Positions 1-8,083 of a stretch of DNA of 64,000 bases are shown here, one piece after another. The stretch spans positions 124,001 through 188,000 of the forward strand of contig CAWFZX010000033.1 in NCBI GenBank assembly GCA_963820375.1. The letters run 5' to 3'. The notes under the pieces were generated by a model. The model saw only the letters and a program-made list of their open reading frames with translations. It made no database searches and was not told the DNA's origin. The stretch comes from AWTP1-13 sp963820375. GTDB lineage: Bacteria; Pseudomonadota; Alphaproteobacteria; Rhizobiales; Hyphomicrobiaceae. Each line of letters starts with the position of its first letter. The stretch's first letter is position 1. Position numbers and translations under genes: made by a program.

Positions 1-919
1 TCTTGGCGGCAGCGATTCCCCGCTCGGTGGTAAAATCGATGGAGATCTCCTCGACCTTGTCTCCCAGCTCTTCGACGAGCTCGCCAAAGGCGTCGCGTGT
101 GACCGCGTCGGCGGCCTCCCAGGCATGCGTCTTGACGAAGGTGAACATCGGCGGCAACGGCCAGTCTTCGGTGACGCGCGCCAGCAGATTGGGCCGACTG
201 GCGGCGATGCTGGCCTGATCGCGCGCGTCATAGCCCTGGGCGGCGTCGACCAGGAGGGCGACATCCTCAAGCGAGCGACCAAAGGCGCCGACGGTGTCGA
301 GCGATGACGCCTGGGTCAAGACCCCGGGGCGCGGAATGAGCCCGAACGTCGGCTTGAAGCCGTAGATGCCGCAAAAGGCCGCCGGGCGAATGACGGAGCC
401 ACCGGTCTGGGTTCCGAGCGCCACCGGCACCATGCCGGCGGCGACCGCGGCCGCCGAGCCCGAGGACGAGCCGCCGGGCGTATGCTCGGGGTTGTGCGGG
501 TTGCGTGTGACCGAGGGTGTGAGGGTTGCCAGTTCCGTGGTGACGGTCTTGCCGAGGATCACCGCGCCGGCGGCGCGCAACGCCGCGACGCAGGCCGCAT
601 CCGCGCGCGGCTGGCGGCCCTTGTGCACCTGACTGCCGTTCTCGGTCGGCATGTCGGCCGTGTCGATGATGTCCTTGATGCCGACGGGCACGCCATTGAG
701 CGGGCCCACCCCTCTCCCCTGCCGGCGCTGGTCATCGGCAGCCCTCGCCTGCGCCAGCGCTCGTTCGTTGTCGAGGAACGCCCAGGCGCGCAGCTCTGCC
801 TCACGCGCGTCGATGCGGGAAAGGCAGGCCTTGACCAGCTGCTCCGAAGTAAAGTCGCCACGGCTTAACGCGCTCGCCGCAGCGAAACTGGTCAGGGTAT
901 CGAGATCGATCTCGGACAA
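1..919 (-). CDS. Amidase-signature family enzyme, 3' end outside the window
   Basis: This is the N-terminal part (about 306 residues) of an amidase-signature hydrolase, which cleaves carboxamide bonds. The Ser-cisSer-Lys triad is visible: Lys near residue 82 in GIKDII, the Gly/Ser loop GGSSSGS at 149-155, and the nucleophile in TGGSVIRP about 20 residues later. I chose the TTG at 919 because GGGAG lies 7 bases before it and an in-frame stop at 947-949 limits any longer start. It is the last visible gene of a minus-strand run with the TRAP transporter and a second amidase, which suggests that the pair deamidates an imported compound. The substrate cannot be told from sequence. The family is certain; the start is likely. 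Confidence 0.88.
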   Translation of the reverse strand, partial: MSEIDLDTLTSFAAASALSRGDFTSEQLVKACLSRIDAREAELRAWAFLDNERALAQARAADDQRRQGRGVGPLNGVPVGIKDIIDTADMPTENGSQVHKGRQPRADAACVAALRAAGAVILGKTVTTELATLTPSVTRNPHNPEHTPGGSSSGSAAAVAAGMVPVALGTQTGGSVIRPAAFCGIYGFKPTFGLIPRPGVLTQASSLDTVGAFGRSLEDVALLVDAAQGYDARDQASIAASRPNLLARVTEDWPLPPMFTFVKTHAWEAADAVTRDAFGELVEELGDKVEEISIDFTTERGIAAAK

Positions 920-956
920 GGCCGTGCTCCCGGCAGGGCGATGACGCTAGGCGCCG

Positions 957-1124
957 TTACCCGCCACCCGTGCGCAAGGTATCGATGAAGTCGTAAAGCA
1001 GGAGGCCCATAACGCTAAAGACGATAATGATGAGCGGCGGCGCCGGCACCCACCAGAGCATGATGCCCAGAAATGCCGCCAGCATGGCGATGCCGATGAC
1101 ACCGGTGACAAGGTTCAACATCAT
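957..1124 (-). CDS. 55-residue two-helix membrane peptide between two amidase genes
   Basis: This short gene encodes 55 residues, starting Met-Met and ending Thr-Gly-Gly-Gly. Two hydrophobic segments (about residues 5-26 and 29-45) are joined by a Trp-Trp-Val-Pro-Ala-Pro-Pro turn, so it should be an inner-membrane hairpin. The ATG at 1124 overlaps the stop of the upstream amidase as ATGA, and GGAGGAAG lies just before it, so translational coupling is strong evidence that it is real. Its place between two amidases in a TRAP operon suggests an accessory role in transport or in anchoring the enzymes. I do not recognise a family. Confidence 0.7.
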   Translation of the reverse strand: MMLNLVTGVIGIAMLAAFLGIMLWWVPAPPLIIIVFSVMGLLLYDFIDTLRTGGG

Positions 1125-2521
1125 GTCGTCTTCCTCCGGCTGGCGTGGCCTGCAGGCTGCTTCTTTGCCGTTGCGCTGCGCGCGCGGCGGCCCGGGCTCC
1201 CTGCCAGCGTTGTCGCAAGCCAGCGCGCCGTACGCAAGAGCCTGGCATCGTTGCCGCGACGGGCAACCAGCTGCACACCAATTGGCAAGCCATTGGCTCC
1301 CTGCAGCAGCGGCAAGGTGATGGCCGGCGTACCAAGATAGGTCCAGGTGCTGCAGAAGATGGGATTGCCCGTGCTCTCAAGCCCGCGCGGGGCTTCGCCA
1401 GGCGCCGCCGGGGTGAGGATGGCATCGTACTCATCGAAGATGACATCGAGAGCCTGATTGAGGGGCGCAACGCCAGCGATGGCCTGCAAATACTGGCTGG
1501 CCGAGCAAGCCCGGCCGCGCTCGATGAGTTGCCGCAGCACGGCACTGAGCCGGTCACCGCCCTGCTCGTAGTCGCGATGGAGATTGTGGGCCATCTCCGC
1601 CTCCATCACGGTCCGATGCCGATCGATGGTCGCGGCAAAGTGCGCTCCGAGCTCGATTTTTGCCACCGCATCGCCCAGGGCCTCGACCAGCCAGCCGAAC
1701 CGCTCCTGGGTCGCGGCATCGGCGCGGTCCCAGACGGGCGTGCCAACGAAGGCAAAGCGCGGCGGCAAAGGCGGCTCGCTCACAGCTGTCGCCGCCAGCG
1801 GCGGCCGGGCCATCGGCCTGGTATCGGCGTCTTCCTCGTCGAAGCCGACCAGCGCCTCGGCGAGGAGCGCCGCGTCCTCGACCGTTCGCGCAAAGACGCC
1901 CACCTGGTCGAGCGTGCGCGACAGGAGCAGCGCCCCGGTGCGCGGGATCAGGCCGTGGGTGGGCTTGAAACCGACCACGCCGCAGAAGGCCGCCGGCCGG
2001 ATCACCGAGCCGTTGGTCTGCGAGCCGATCGCGCCCGGCACCATGTTGGCGGCCACCGCCGCCGCCGAGCCGCTCGAGGAGCCGCCGGGGGTGCGCTGCC
2101 GATCGTGCGGGTTTCTGGTCTTGCCGGGCTGGTAGTAGGCGTATTCGGTGGTGACGGTCTTGCCCATGATGACGGCGCCGGCCGAGCGTAGCCTCGCCAC
2201 GGCGGCCGCATCGCCTCGCGGCGTGCGACCGGCCCACAACTGAGAGCCGAACTCGGTCGGCATGTCGCCGGTGTCGAAGATGTCCTTGATGCCGATCGGC
2301 ACGCCGCCGAGCGGGCCGAGCGCTCTGCCGTGCTTGCGATTGAGGTCTACCGCCTCGGCCTGGCGCAGCGCGTGCTCGCGGTCGAAAAACACCCAAGCCT
2401 CGACGTCTCTATCGACCGCATCGATGCGGGCGATGCAATCGGCGACGAGTTCGGCCGAGCTGATACGGCCTTCGCGGATGTCGGCGGCCGCCTGCGCGAG
2501 CGAAAGTTCGCACGGGCTCAT
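1121..2521 (-). CDS. Amidase-signature family enzyme
   Basis: This 466-residue protein is a complete amidase-signature enzyme, close to the usual family length. The catalytic Lys is K79 (GIKDIFD), the cis-Ser lies in GGSSSGS at 146-152, and the nucleophile is S172 in NGSVIRP. I start it at the ATG at 2521 (MSPCELS), which follows GGAGAAAGG; a longer frame back to 2590 would overlap the dctM gene and lacks a comparable site. It is a paralogue of the amidase downstream and shares its operon with a TRAP uptake system. A cytoplasmic amide or carbamate hydrolase acting on the imported substrate is the likely role; the substrate is unknown. Confidence 0.92.
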   Translation of the reverse strand: MSPCELSLAQAAADIREGRISSAELVADCIARIDAVDRDVEAWVFFDREHALRQAEAVDLNRKHGRALGPLGGVPIGIKDIFDTGDMPTEFGSQLWAGRTPRGDAAAVARLRSAGAVIMGKTVTTEYAYYQPGKTRNPHDRQRTPGGSSSGSAAAVAANMVPGAIGSQTNGSVIRPAAFCGVVGFKPTHGLIPRTGALLLSRTLDQVGVFARTVEDAALLAEALVGFDEEDADTRPMARPPLAATAVSEPPLPPRFAFVGTPVWDRADAATQERFGWLVEALGDAVAKIELGAHFAATIDRHRTVMEAEMAHNLHRDYEQGGDRLSAVLRQLIERGRACSASQYLQAIAGVAPLNQALDVIFDEYDAILTPAAPGEAPRGLESTGNPIFCSTWTYLGTPAITLPLLQGANGLPIGVQLVARRGNDARLLRTARWLATTLAGSPGRRARSATAKKQPAGHASRRKTT

Positions 2522-2556
2522 GAGCTGGCCTTTCTCCGTCTGCAGCGGCCCGCCCA

Positions 2557-3906
2557 TCAACGCGGCGTATACAGGTAGTCCGGTAACCACAGGGCAATCC
2601 CCGGGAAGATGTAGACCAGCGCCATCGTCATGAACACCATCGCCACGAACGGTAGCGCGCCAGAGAAGATGTCGGTGAGCTTGACGTGAGGCGGCGCCAC
2701 CCCCTTGAGGTAGAACGCCGCCATGGCGACCGGAGGTGTGTTGAATGCCGTCTGCGTGTTGAGCGCCACGAGAATGCCGAAGAAGATTGGATCGATGCCG
2801 AAGTCATCGAGCAGCGGCAAGAAGATCGGCACGAAGATGATGATGATCTCGGTCCATTCCAGCGGCCAACCCAGTAGGAAGATCAGGACCTGCGTGAGCA
2901 GCAGGAATTGCGTGGGTGAGAGGTTCATGGACAGGAAGAACTGCTCGACCACTGCCTGTCCGCCGAGCAGCGCGAAGACCGAAGAGAAGGTCCAGGAGCC
3001 GATGAACAGGTAGCAGACCATCGCCGTGGCGCGGGCGGTCAGATACACCGAATCTCTCAGCATCGTATAGTTGAGGGAGCGGTAGACCGCGGCCAGGACG
3101 ATGCTGCCGAGCGCACCGATACCGGCAGCCTCCGATGGCGTCGCCAAGCCAAACAGGATGGCGCCGAGCACCGATACGATCAGCAGGGCAAGCGGCAGGA
3201 AAGACGTGGCAAGGGCCCACATCACCTGGCCAAACGGGATGTCGGTTTGCTCCTTGGGAAGCTTGGGAGCAAGTGCCGGATTGATGATCGCTCGCACGAT
3301 CACGTACGCCACATAGAGGGCGGTGAGCAAAAAGCCGGGCAGAAAAGCGGCCGCATACAGTTTCACCGCCGATACGCCGGCGGTCGCCGCATAGACGATC
3401 AGCAGAATGCTGGGTGGAATCAGGATGCCGAGGCAGCCGCCGGCGCACACCACGCCGGCCGACAGTTTGATGTCGTAACCCGCCCGTAGCATGGCCGGAA
3501 AGGCGAGCAGCCCCATCAGCGTGACCACGGCGCCGACGATACCGGTTGCGGTGGCGAACATGGCGCAGGTGACGAGCGTGGCCACGGCCAAGGCGCCGGG
3601 GATGTTCTTCATGGAAATCTGCAGGGAATGGAACAAGCGGTCGAGAATATTGGCGCGTTCCACCAAATAGCCCATGAACAGGAAGAGCGGCACCGCCGTC
3701 AGCACGTCGCTCGACATCACCTCGAAGGCCTTCTGCACCAACAGCGTGAAGATGCGGTTGGCGAAGAACTCCTGGCCGGGCACGTAGTAGGCGTAGAACC
3801 CGAAGCCCACACCCATGGCCATGAGCGTGAAGGCGATGGGAAAGCCGAACATGATGATGAAGATGAACAAACACAGCATCAACAGGCCGATTTGTGGGTC
3901 GGTCAT
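2557..3906 (-). CDS. dctM: TRAP transporter large permease (DctM type)
   Basis: This 449-residue polytopic protein is the large membrane subunit of a tripartite ATP-independent periplasmic transporter, which moves organic acids using an ion gradient. Hydrophobic helices run through its whole length, starting with the DctM-like segment MLCLFIFIIMFGFPIAF, and the length is typical. Its ATG at 3906 overlaps the dctQ stop as ATGA, so the two membrane subunits are coupled. The 3' end lies 36 bases before the amidase start. Confidence 0.94.
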   Translation of the reverse strand: MTDPQIGLLMLCLFIFIIMFGFPIAFTLMAMGVGFGFYAYYVPGQEFFANRIFTLLVQKAFEVMSSDVLTAVPLFLFMGYLVERANILDRLFHSLQISMKNIPGALAVATLVTCAMFATATGIVGAVVTLMGLLAFPAMLRAGYDIKLSAGVVCAGGCLGILIPPSILLIVYAATAGVSAVKLYAAAFLPGFLLTALYVAYVIVRAIINPALAPKLPKEQTDIPFGQVMWALATSFLPLALLIVSVLGAILFGLATPSEAAGIGALGSIVLAAVYRSLNYTMLRDSVYLTARATAMVCYLFIGSWTFSSVFALLGGQAVVEQFFLSMNLSPTQFLLLTQVLIFLLGWPLEWTEIIIIFVPIFLPLLDDFGIDPIFFGILVALNTQTAFNTPPVAMAAFYLKGVAPPHVKLTDIFSGALPFVAMVFMTMALVYIFPGIALWLPDYLYTPR

Positions 3907-4523
3907 GCTCCGGTCTCCTTCTGGCCGGGCAGCGGCTGAACCGGCTCGCCACGTTCGCGTTGAAACTGTTGTTCGTGCAAAATGGCGCTTTCGGTTTCTT
4001 CGACATCGTGCAGCCGCTGCGGCCAGCTGCCCTGTCGAATGCAGATGACGCAGCGAATGACTTCAGCGAAGCCCTGCAGGAGCAGCAGCAGGCCGGTGAC
4101 CGGGATCAAAGCCTTCAGGGGGAAGATCGGAATGCCGGCCGGACTGAAGATGCTCACCTCTTTGAAGCGCACGGACATCTGCGCGTAGTTCCAGCCGGAA
4201 TACATGAAGGCGAGGACCGCAGGCAGGAAGAACAAAATATACAAAACCAGGTCCATCATCGCTTGCGTGCGCGGCCGCCAGAAGCGGTAGATGACGTCGG
4301 CGCGCACATGCTGGTTGCGCACCAGCGTGTAGGCGCCGGCCATCAAGAACAGCGCGCCATAGGTGATATAGCTGAAATCGAAGGCCCAGGTGGTCGGCGC
4401 CCGGAGCACGTAGCGCACGAACACCTCGTAACTGATACCCAAAGTCAGAATCAGAATGAGCCAGGCGAACGCCTTGCCAACCCAGGTGCTCAGCGAATCG
4501 ATGAAAAACAGAAATCGGGTCAT
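3903..4523 (-). CDS. dctQ: TRAP transporter small permease (DctQ type)
   Basis: The product, about 206 residues from MTRFLFFIDS, is the small membrane subunit of the TRAP transporter, with four hydrophobic segments and a hydrophilic C-terminal tail. I place the start at the ATG at 4523 because the alternative TTG at 4601 adds a basic, unrelated N-terminus that overlaps a hairpin. No strong ribosome binding site precedes 4523, which may limit expression relative to the receptor gene. The gene overlaps dctM by 4 bases. Confidence 0.88.
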   Translation of the reverse strand: MTRFLFFIDSLSTWVGKAFAWLILILTLGISYEVFVRYVLRAPTTWAFDFSYITYGALFLMAGAYTLVRNQHVRADVIYRFWRPRTQAMMDLVLYILFFLPAVLAFMYSGWNYAQMSVRFKEVSIFSPAGIPIFPLKALIPVTGLLLLLQGFAEVIRCVICIRQGSWPQRLHDVEETESAILHEQQFQRERGEPVQPLPGQKETGA

Positions 4524-4570
4524 GTCGGACAACCCACGATCGGCCCAGTTCAGTCCCCCGGTCACGGTTC

Positions 4571-4594
4571 GGGCGGCGCGCGTGGGCGCCGCCC
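4571..4594 (-). promoter_or_regulatory. Intercistronic hairpin between dctP and dctQ
   Basis: A perfect 9-bp inverted repeat (GGGCGGCGC and GCGCCGCCC, 6-base loop) lies between the dctP stop and the dctQ start, with no U-tract. In TRAP operons the binding protein is needed in excess over the membrane subunits. A hairpin here could stabilise the dctP message or reduce read-through, which is inference. Confidence 0.5.
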
Positions 4595-4631
4595 TCACCA
4601 ATTGCCGTCGGCTCAGTCTAGCAAAGGCGCG

Positions 4632-5762
4632 TTAGATCTTCAGAACGCCGGGGAAATGGTGTTCGAAGGCGCCGCGGTAGTCGGTGGCATTATACATACC
4701 GTAGAACACCACGCGCCGGACCCACTCCTTTTGCGAGTCCATCACCTTCTTCATGAAGGGATCGGAGCCGAGCTGGGTGATCAGCCCGTCCCAGGCGTTG
4801 ATCTGGGCGTCGAACACGCCCTTCGGCGTGCGCAGGACACTGACCTTGTCCTTGTTGATCAATTCGTTGAGATCCTTCGAATAGTAGTCCATCGCCTTCC
4901 ATTCGTTGGCAGACGAAACGGCCTCCGCCGCGTATTGCAGGATCGCCTGGTGCTCCTTCGGCAGGGCAGTGTACTTTGCCCTGTTGAACATGATCTCGAA
5001 GTACTCGGTGGCCTGATGATGGCTGCCCATCATGTAGTTCTTGGCCACGTCCTGTGCGCCGAAGCGACGGTCCGATGTCGGGTTGTTGAACTCGAAGCCT
5101 TCGATGACGCCGCGCTCCATGGCCGGCACGATCTCGCCGCCGGGTAGCTGCGCAACGGACGCGCCCATGGCCTGGAACAGGTCGGCAGCCAGGCCAACGG
5201 TGCGGTACTTCAGGCCCTTGAGGTCATTGGCGCCGGTGATCGGCTTCTTGAACCAGCCGAGCGGCTGCGTCGGCATCGGCATGGCAAAGAAGCTCTTGAT
5301 ATTGACCTTCATGATCTGCGTCTGCAGCTCGTCGAAGAGTTCCTTGCCGCCGCCGTTGTGGATCCAGCCCAGACCCTCGTTGGCGTTGAAGCCGAACACG
5401 GGACCGGTCCCGAACAGCGAGGCCGCCTTGTGCTTGCCATACCAATAGACCGTCACGGTGTGGGCGGCGTCGAGCTGGCCGCCATGCACGCCGTCGAACA
5501 CCTGAAAGGGGTGCACGACCGAACCGCCGACCAGATAGTCAATCTTGAGGCGGCCACCGGCCATTTCGTTGACGCGTTTGACGTAGTCTTCAGCCATCTC
5601 GTTGAAGACGTCCTTGGCTCCCCACGAGCCCTGCATCTTCAACGCCGTGGTCTGGGCCCGCGAGACCTGCGGCATGGCGACGGCACCCGTGGCCACGGCG
5701 CTGGCGGCGAGCGCGCCGGTTTTCAGGAATTTGCGGCGAGACGTTTGCGCGTCTTTACCCAT
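4632..5762 (-). CDS. dctP: TRAP transporter substrate-binding protein (DctP/TakP type), Tat-exported
   Basis: The 376-residue product is the periplasmic receptor of the TRAP system. It starts with a twin-arginine signal (SRRKFLKTGA) ending near AxA at about residue 35, followed by a DctP-type fold with the conserved middle part that begins at PITGANDLKGLKYR. The ATG at 5762 has GGAGGAG 7 bases upstream. It is the first gene of the operon dctP-dctQ-dctM-amidase-peptide-amidase. The overall sequence recalls 2-oxo-acid receptors, but the ligand cannot be assigned. Confidence 0.93.
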   Translation of the reverse strand: MGKDAQTSRRKFLKTGALAASAVATGAVAMPQVSRAQTTALKMQGSWGAKDVFNEMAEDYVKRVNEMAGGRLKIDYLVGGSVVHPFQVFDGVHGGQLDAAHTVTVYWYGKHKAASLFGTGPVFGFNANEGLGWIHNGGGKELFDELQTQIMKVNIKSFFAMPMPTQPLGWFKKPITGANDLKGLKYRTVGLAADLFQAMGASVAQLPGGEIVPAMERGVIEGFEFNNPTSDRRFGAQDVAKNYMMGSHHQATEYFEIMFNRAKYTALPKEHQAILQYAAEAVSSANEWKAMDYYSKDLNELINKDKVSVLRTPKGVFDAQINAWDGLITQLGSDPFMKKVMDSQKEWVRRVVFYGMYNATDYRGAFEHHFPGVLKI

Positions 5763-6513
5763 CGGCTATCTCCTCCTCTTGCACTTCTAGTTGGCGAATT
5801 CTTTTGACGTTACAGGCCGTGGTATACCACGCCCTCGTGAGAGCAAGGAATGCCTCATTTGCTGCCCAAAAGTCGCGGGGGGCCGGGTGCCGGCTGCGGC
5901 GCCGGGAGGTCCTTGCGGCAGGTCAACAAGCCTTGGGGCCTGCGAGCGCGGCAACGGCATGCCCGCAGTGAACGCGTGGGAAATTGACGCCGGCCGTTGT
6001 TGGGCTCTCGTCCGGTTGCTTTTCGTTGCGGAATGAATGCGCTGCTCGGCAGTGATGCGCTTTTTTTGCTTCTGCCGCCAGCGCTGCTCGGGTGGGCGCT
6101 ACCGGCGCCACGCAAGGGCCGTCTCTCCTTGGCCGGAAGATGGCAGCGCGCCGGGCGATCCGCGCGGTCTCACCGGAGCCCTCCCGCAGGGTGATGCCGC
6201 CGCAGCGGGCCGCTCGCGCAGGCGCGGCCCGCCGGCGCCGGGCGATTTGCTCGCACGCTTGGCTGAGCTGCGCCGACCGACCGGCGCTGCAACCGTCGAG
6301 GCGATGGTGGCGCCCAGGAGCACACCAGGAGCGCAGAGGCAAACACCAGGGGCCGGCACCCCCGAGCCTGCGAACCCGCTCAGAGCCCCTGGCATTTTTC
6401 TGCGGCTCGTGCGCAGGCAACCGGCAGGACACACTGCCGACACCGGCCCGAGCCAGCAAAGAGGCGCTCAGCGTCTCGGCATGATCCGGTCGCTCACAGC
6501 AGTCGAGACGAGG
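5763..6513. other. 750-bp region without a convincing gene
   Basis: Open frames exist on both strands here, but they are Arg/Pro/Gly-rich and have no ribosome binding sites or recognisable domains, as expected from GC-rich non-coding DNA. The part next to dctP must hold the promoter of the TRAP operon and contains the palindrome at 5819-5830. Confidence 0.6.
5819..5830 (-). promoter_or_regulatory. GntR/FadR-type operator candidate upstream of dctP
   Basis: A perfect 12-bp palindrome, GTGGTATACCAC, lies 57 bases upstream of the dctP start codon. Its core TGGTATACCA matches the TGGT-N2-3-ACCA pattern bound by FCD-domain GntR regulators. A regulator of that subfamily is encoded at 19177-19881, but nothing directly links the two. 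Confidence 0.5.
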
Positions 6514-6999
6514 CTAGCTCCGGCTTTGCGCGAGGTAGTTGCCCAGCCGGGCCAGCGTCTCAACCGCGCCCTTGTCGGCGCCGTACTCCCGAACCACCCG
6601 CTCGCGCTCGGCGGCGGATGGGAAGACCGCATGCAAAGTCAGGCGCGTTCGGCCGTTGCCGAGGTCCTCGAAGGTGACGGTTGTGCGAAACGCGACGGGG
6701 TCCGCACCCTCGCCGCCACCGTGATGATAGCGAAGACGCTCGGGCTTGCTGATCTCATCGAAGGTGATGCGATTGTTGTAGTTGCGGCCGTCCGGCCCGT
6801 GCATGACAAAAGACCAGACGCCGCCTTCGCGCATGTCGAACGCACGGGTGGTGGTCGTGAAGCCACTCGGCCCCCACCACTGTGCCAAGTGTTTTGGGTC
6901 GCACCAGACCGCAAACACCAATTCGCGCGGCGCGTCGAACTCCCGCGTGGCGATGATCGCGCACGGGTCCTGATCGAGGTCGATGCTGGAAGAGGCCAT
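6514..6999 (-). CDS. SRPBCC (AHSA1/START-like) domain protein
   Basis: This 161-residue protein has the Activator of Hsp90 ATPase homologue 1-like fold. Its hallmarks are FDAPRELVFAVWCDPKHLAQWWGP near residues 20-43 and the C-terminal stretch ending LARLGNYLAQ. I start at the ATG at 6999 (MASSSIDL); the frame stays open further upstream but would overlap the ArsR gene. It lies 43 bases behind that ArsR regulator, a very common two-gene pairing in proteobacteria, usually of unknown ligand. It is probably a cytoplasmic hydrophobic-ligand-binding protein, co-transcribed with and controlled by the repressor. Confidence 0.9.
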   Translation of the reverse strand: MASSSIDLDQDPCAIIATREFDAPRELVFAVWCDPKHLAQWWGPSGFTTTTRAFDMREGGVWSFVMHGPDGRNYNNRITFDEISKPERLRYHHGGGEGADPVAFRTTVTFEDLGNGRTRLTLHAVFPSAAERERVVREYGADKGAVETLARLGNYLAQSRS

Positions 7000-7042
7000 C
7001 GGCTTGGTCCTTTTAGGGGTGTGGCGTGTGTGACGAACGTTG

Positions 7043-7393
7043 TCAGTCCCCGGCGTCTCTTTTTCTTTGCTGAGCCTGCAGTTTGTTGAGGTAGTCGTCG
7101 AGGCGACCGAGGCGCTGCTGCCACAGGCGCCGATAGTCCCCCAGCCAATCGTCCACGCTCTTGAGAGCGCCCGGTGCCAGCCGGCAGGGACGCCTTTGCG
7201 CCTCACGACCGCGGGTGATGAGGCCGGCGCGTTCCAGGACCTTGAGGTGCTTGGAGATCGCCGGACCGGAGATGTCAAAGGGCTCAGCCAGCTCGCTGAC
7301 GTTGCTTTGGCCTAAGGCCAGACGGGCCAGGATGGCGCGCCGGGTCGGGTCCGCCAGGGCGGCAAAGGTGGTGCTGAGGGGATCCGGGCTCAT
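7043..7393 (-). CDS. ArsR/SdpR-type winged-helix repressor
   Basis: This 116-residue protein is a small metalloregulator-family repressor without visible metal-binding cysteines. The fold is clear from LADPTRRAILARL near residues 13-25, the recognition helix in ISGPAISKHLKVLERAGL at 41-58, and the basic wing after it. It leads the two-gene unit with the SRPBCC protein. Two dyads directly in front of its ATG (7400-7431) match operators known for this family, so autorepression is likely. The signal is unknown. Confidence 0.92.
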   Translation of the reverse strand: MSPDPLSTTFAALADPTRRAILARLALGQSNVSELAEPFDISGPAISKHLKVLERAGLITRGREAQRRPCRLAPGALKSVDDWLGDYRRLWQQRLGRLDDYLNKLQAQQRKRDAGD

Positions 7394-7399
7394 CTGTTC

Positions 7400-7431
7400 T
7401 TAATCCATTGGTTAAGTAACCAACTGGTTAT
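7400..7431 (-). promoter_or_regulatory. Two adjacent ArsR-type operator dyads overlapping the arsR leader
   Basis: Two 16-bp sites stand back to back, 7 bases before the arsR ATG. The first (7400-7415) is TTAATCCATTGGTTAA, an imperfect dyad. The second (7416-7431) contains TAACCA and TGGTTA as perfect arms. Both match the TTAACCA-N-TGGTTAA type of site used by SdpR-like ArsR repressors. The region is AT-rich in a GC-rich genome and includes TTATATAA-like promoter sequence. Confidence 0.65.
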
Positions 7432-7552
7432 ATAAGTGCCCTCGCCCGCCCGTCAAGGGCGGCCTTTCACCTGACCCCGGCCCCCCTGCGCGGTGCTGCC
7501 GCGCGCCACGGCAACGATTGACCGGACGTCAGGAATATGAGTTGCTGCCGCG

Positions 7553-7963
7553 ATGGGGTGGTTACAGGCACGGCTGCGGGCTCTGCTGCTGGTGGTCATC
7601 GCTGGCATGCTGGCGGCCCATCCCGTGGCACGCGCCTTCGGCAGCGTGGGGGAGCCAGCCGACGGCCTCCTGCGCGGTGACCTGCAGACGGCGATTTGCT
7701 CCGCGCACGCCGCCATGGGGCCCGCCGAGGACGGACGGCCGCTCCCCGCGCCCGAGCAAAAAAAACCGCTGTGTCCCTGGTGTGGCCTCAACGCCGCCGC
7801 CGGCGCACCGTTGTCTGCGCTCACGGCAATTTCGGTCAGCGTCCTGAGCCCGCCCCGGCAGCTGCGTGCCGCCGTGCCAGCGATCGCCCGCGAGCCCATG
7901 CTGAGGCGCCTGCAGTGGGCCGCCTGTTCGCCGCGCGCCCCGCCGTCTGCGCTGAGCGCATAG
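7553..7963 (+). CDS. DUF2946-like exported protein with a CxxC motif
   Basis: This 136-residue protein starts with a hydrophobic signal (LRALLLVVIAGMLAAHPVARA), has a central CPWC motif, and has a second hydrophobic stretch at about 80-105. That pattern resembles DUF2946 proteins, which often accompany copper or nickel handling genes. It stands directly upstream of copC and copD on the same strand. No strong ribosome binding site precedes the ATG. The copper-related role comes from context; its biochemistry is unknown. Confidence 0.6.
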   Translation: MGWLQARLRALLLVVIAGMLAAHPVARAFGSVGEPADGLLRGDLQTAICSAHAAMGPAEDGRPLPAPEQKKPLCPWCGLNAAAGAPLSALTAISVSVLSPPRQLRAAVPAIAREPMLRRLQWAACSPRAPPSALSA

Positions 7964-8083
7964 GGACGCTCTCCCCGCCCTCTCGCATCACTCCAAGCTG
8001 TCAAAGCCTGCCGGGCTTAGTGCCTGCCGTAGCGCCCACCAAGCCGATGCAGGCGCGGCGCGCAAACCTTGCGAGGACATTCT

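Noticed and set aside
3894..5147. Long plus-strand open frame (417 codons) opposite the TRAP genes
   Set aside because: It is antisense to well-supported dctQ and dctP genes and has the His/Gln/Arg-rich composition of a GC-rich shadow frame.
5923..7089. Overlapping long frames on both strands between dctP and the SRPBCC gene
   Set aside because: Composition is Arg/Pro/Ala-rich without motifs; the plus-strand frame runs through the SRPBCC gene on the other strand.
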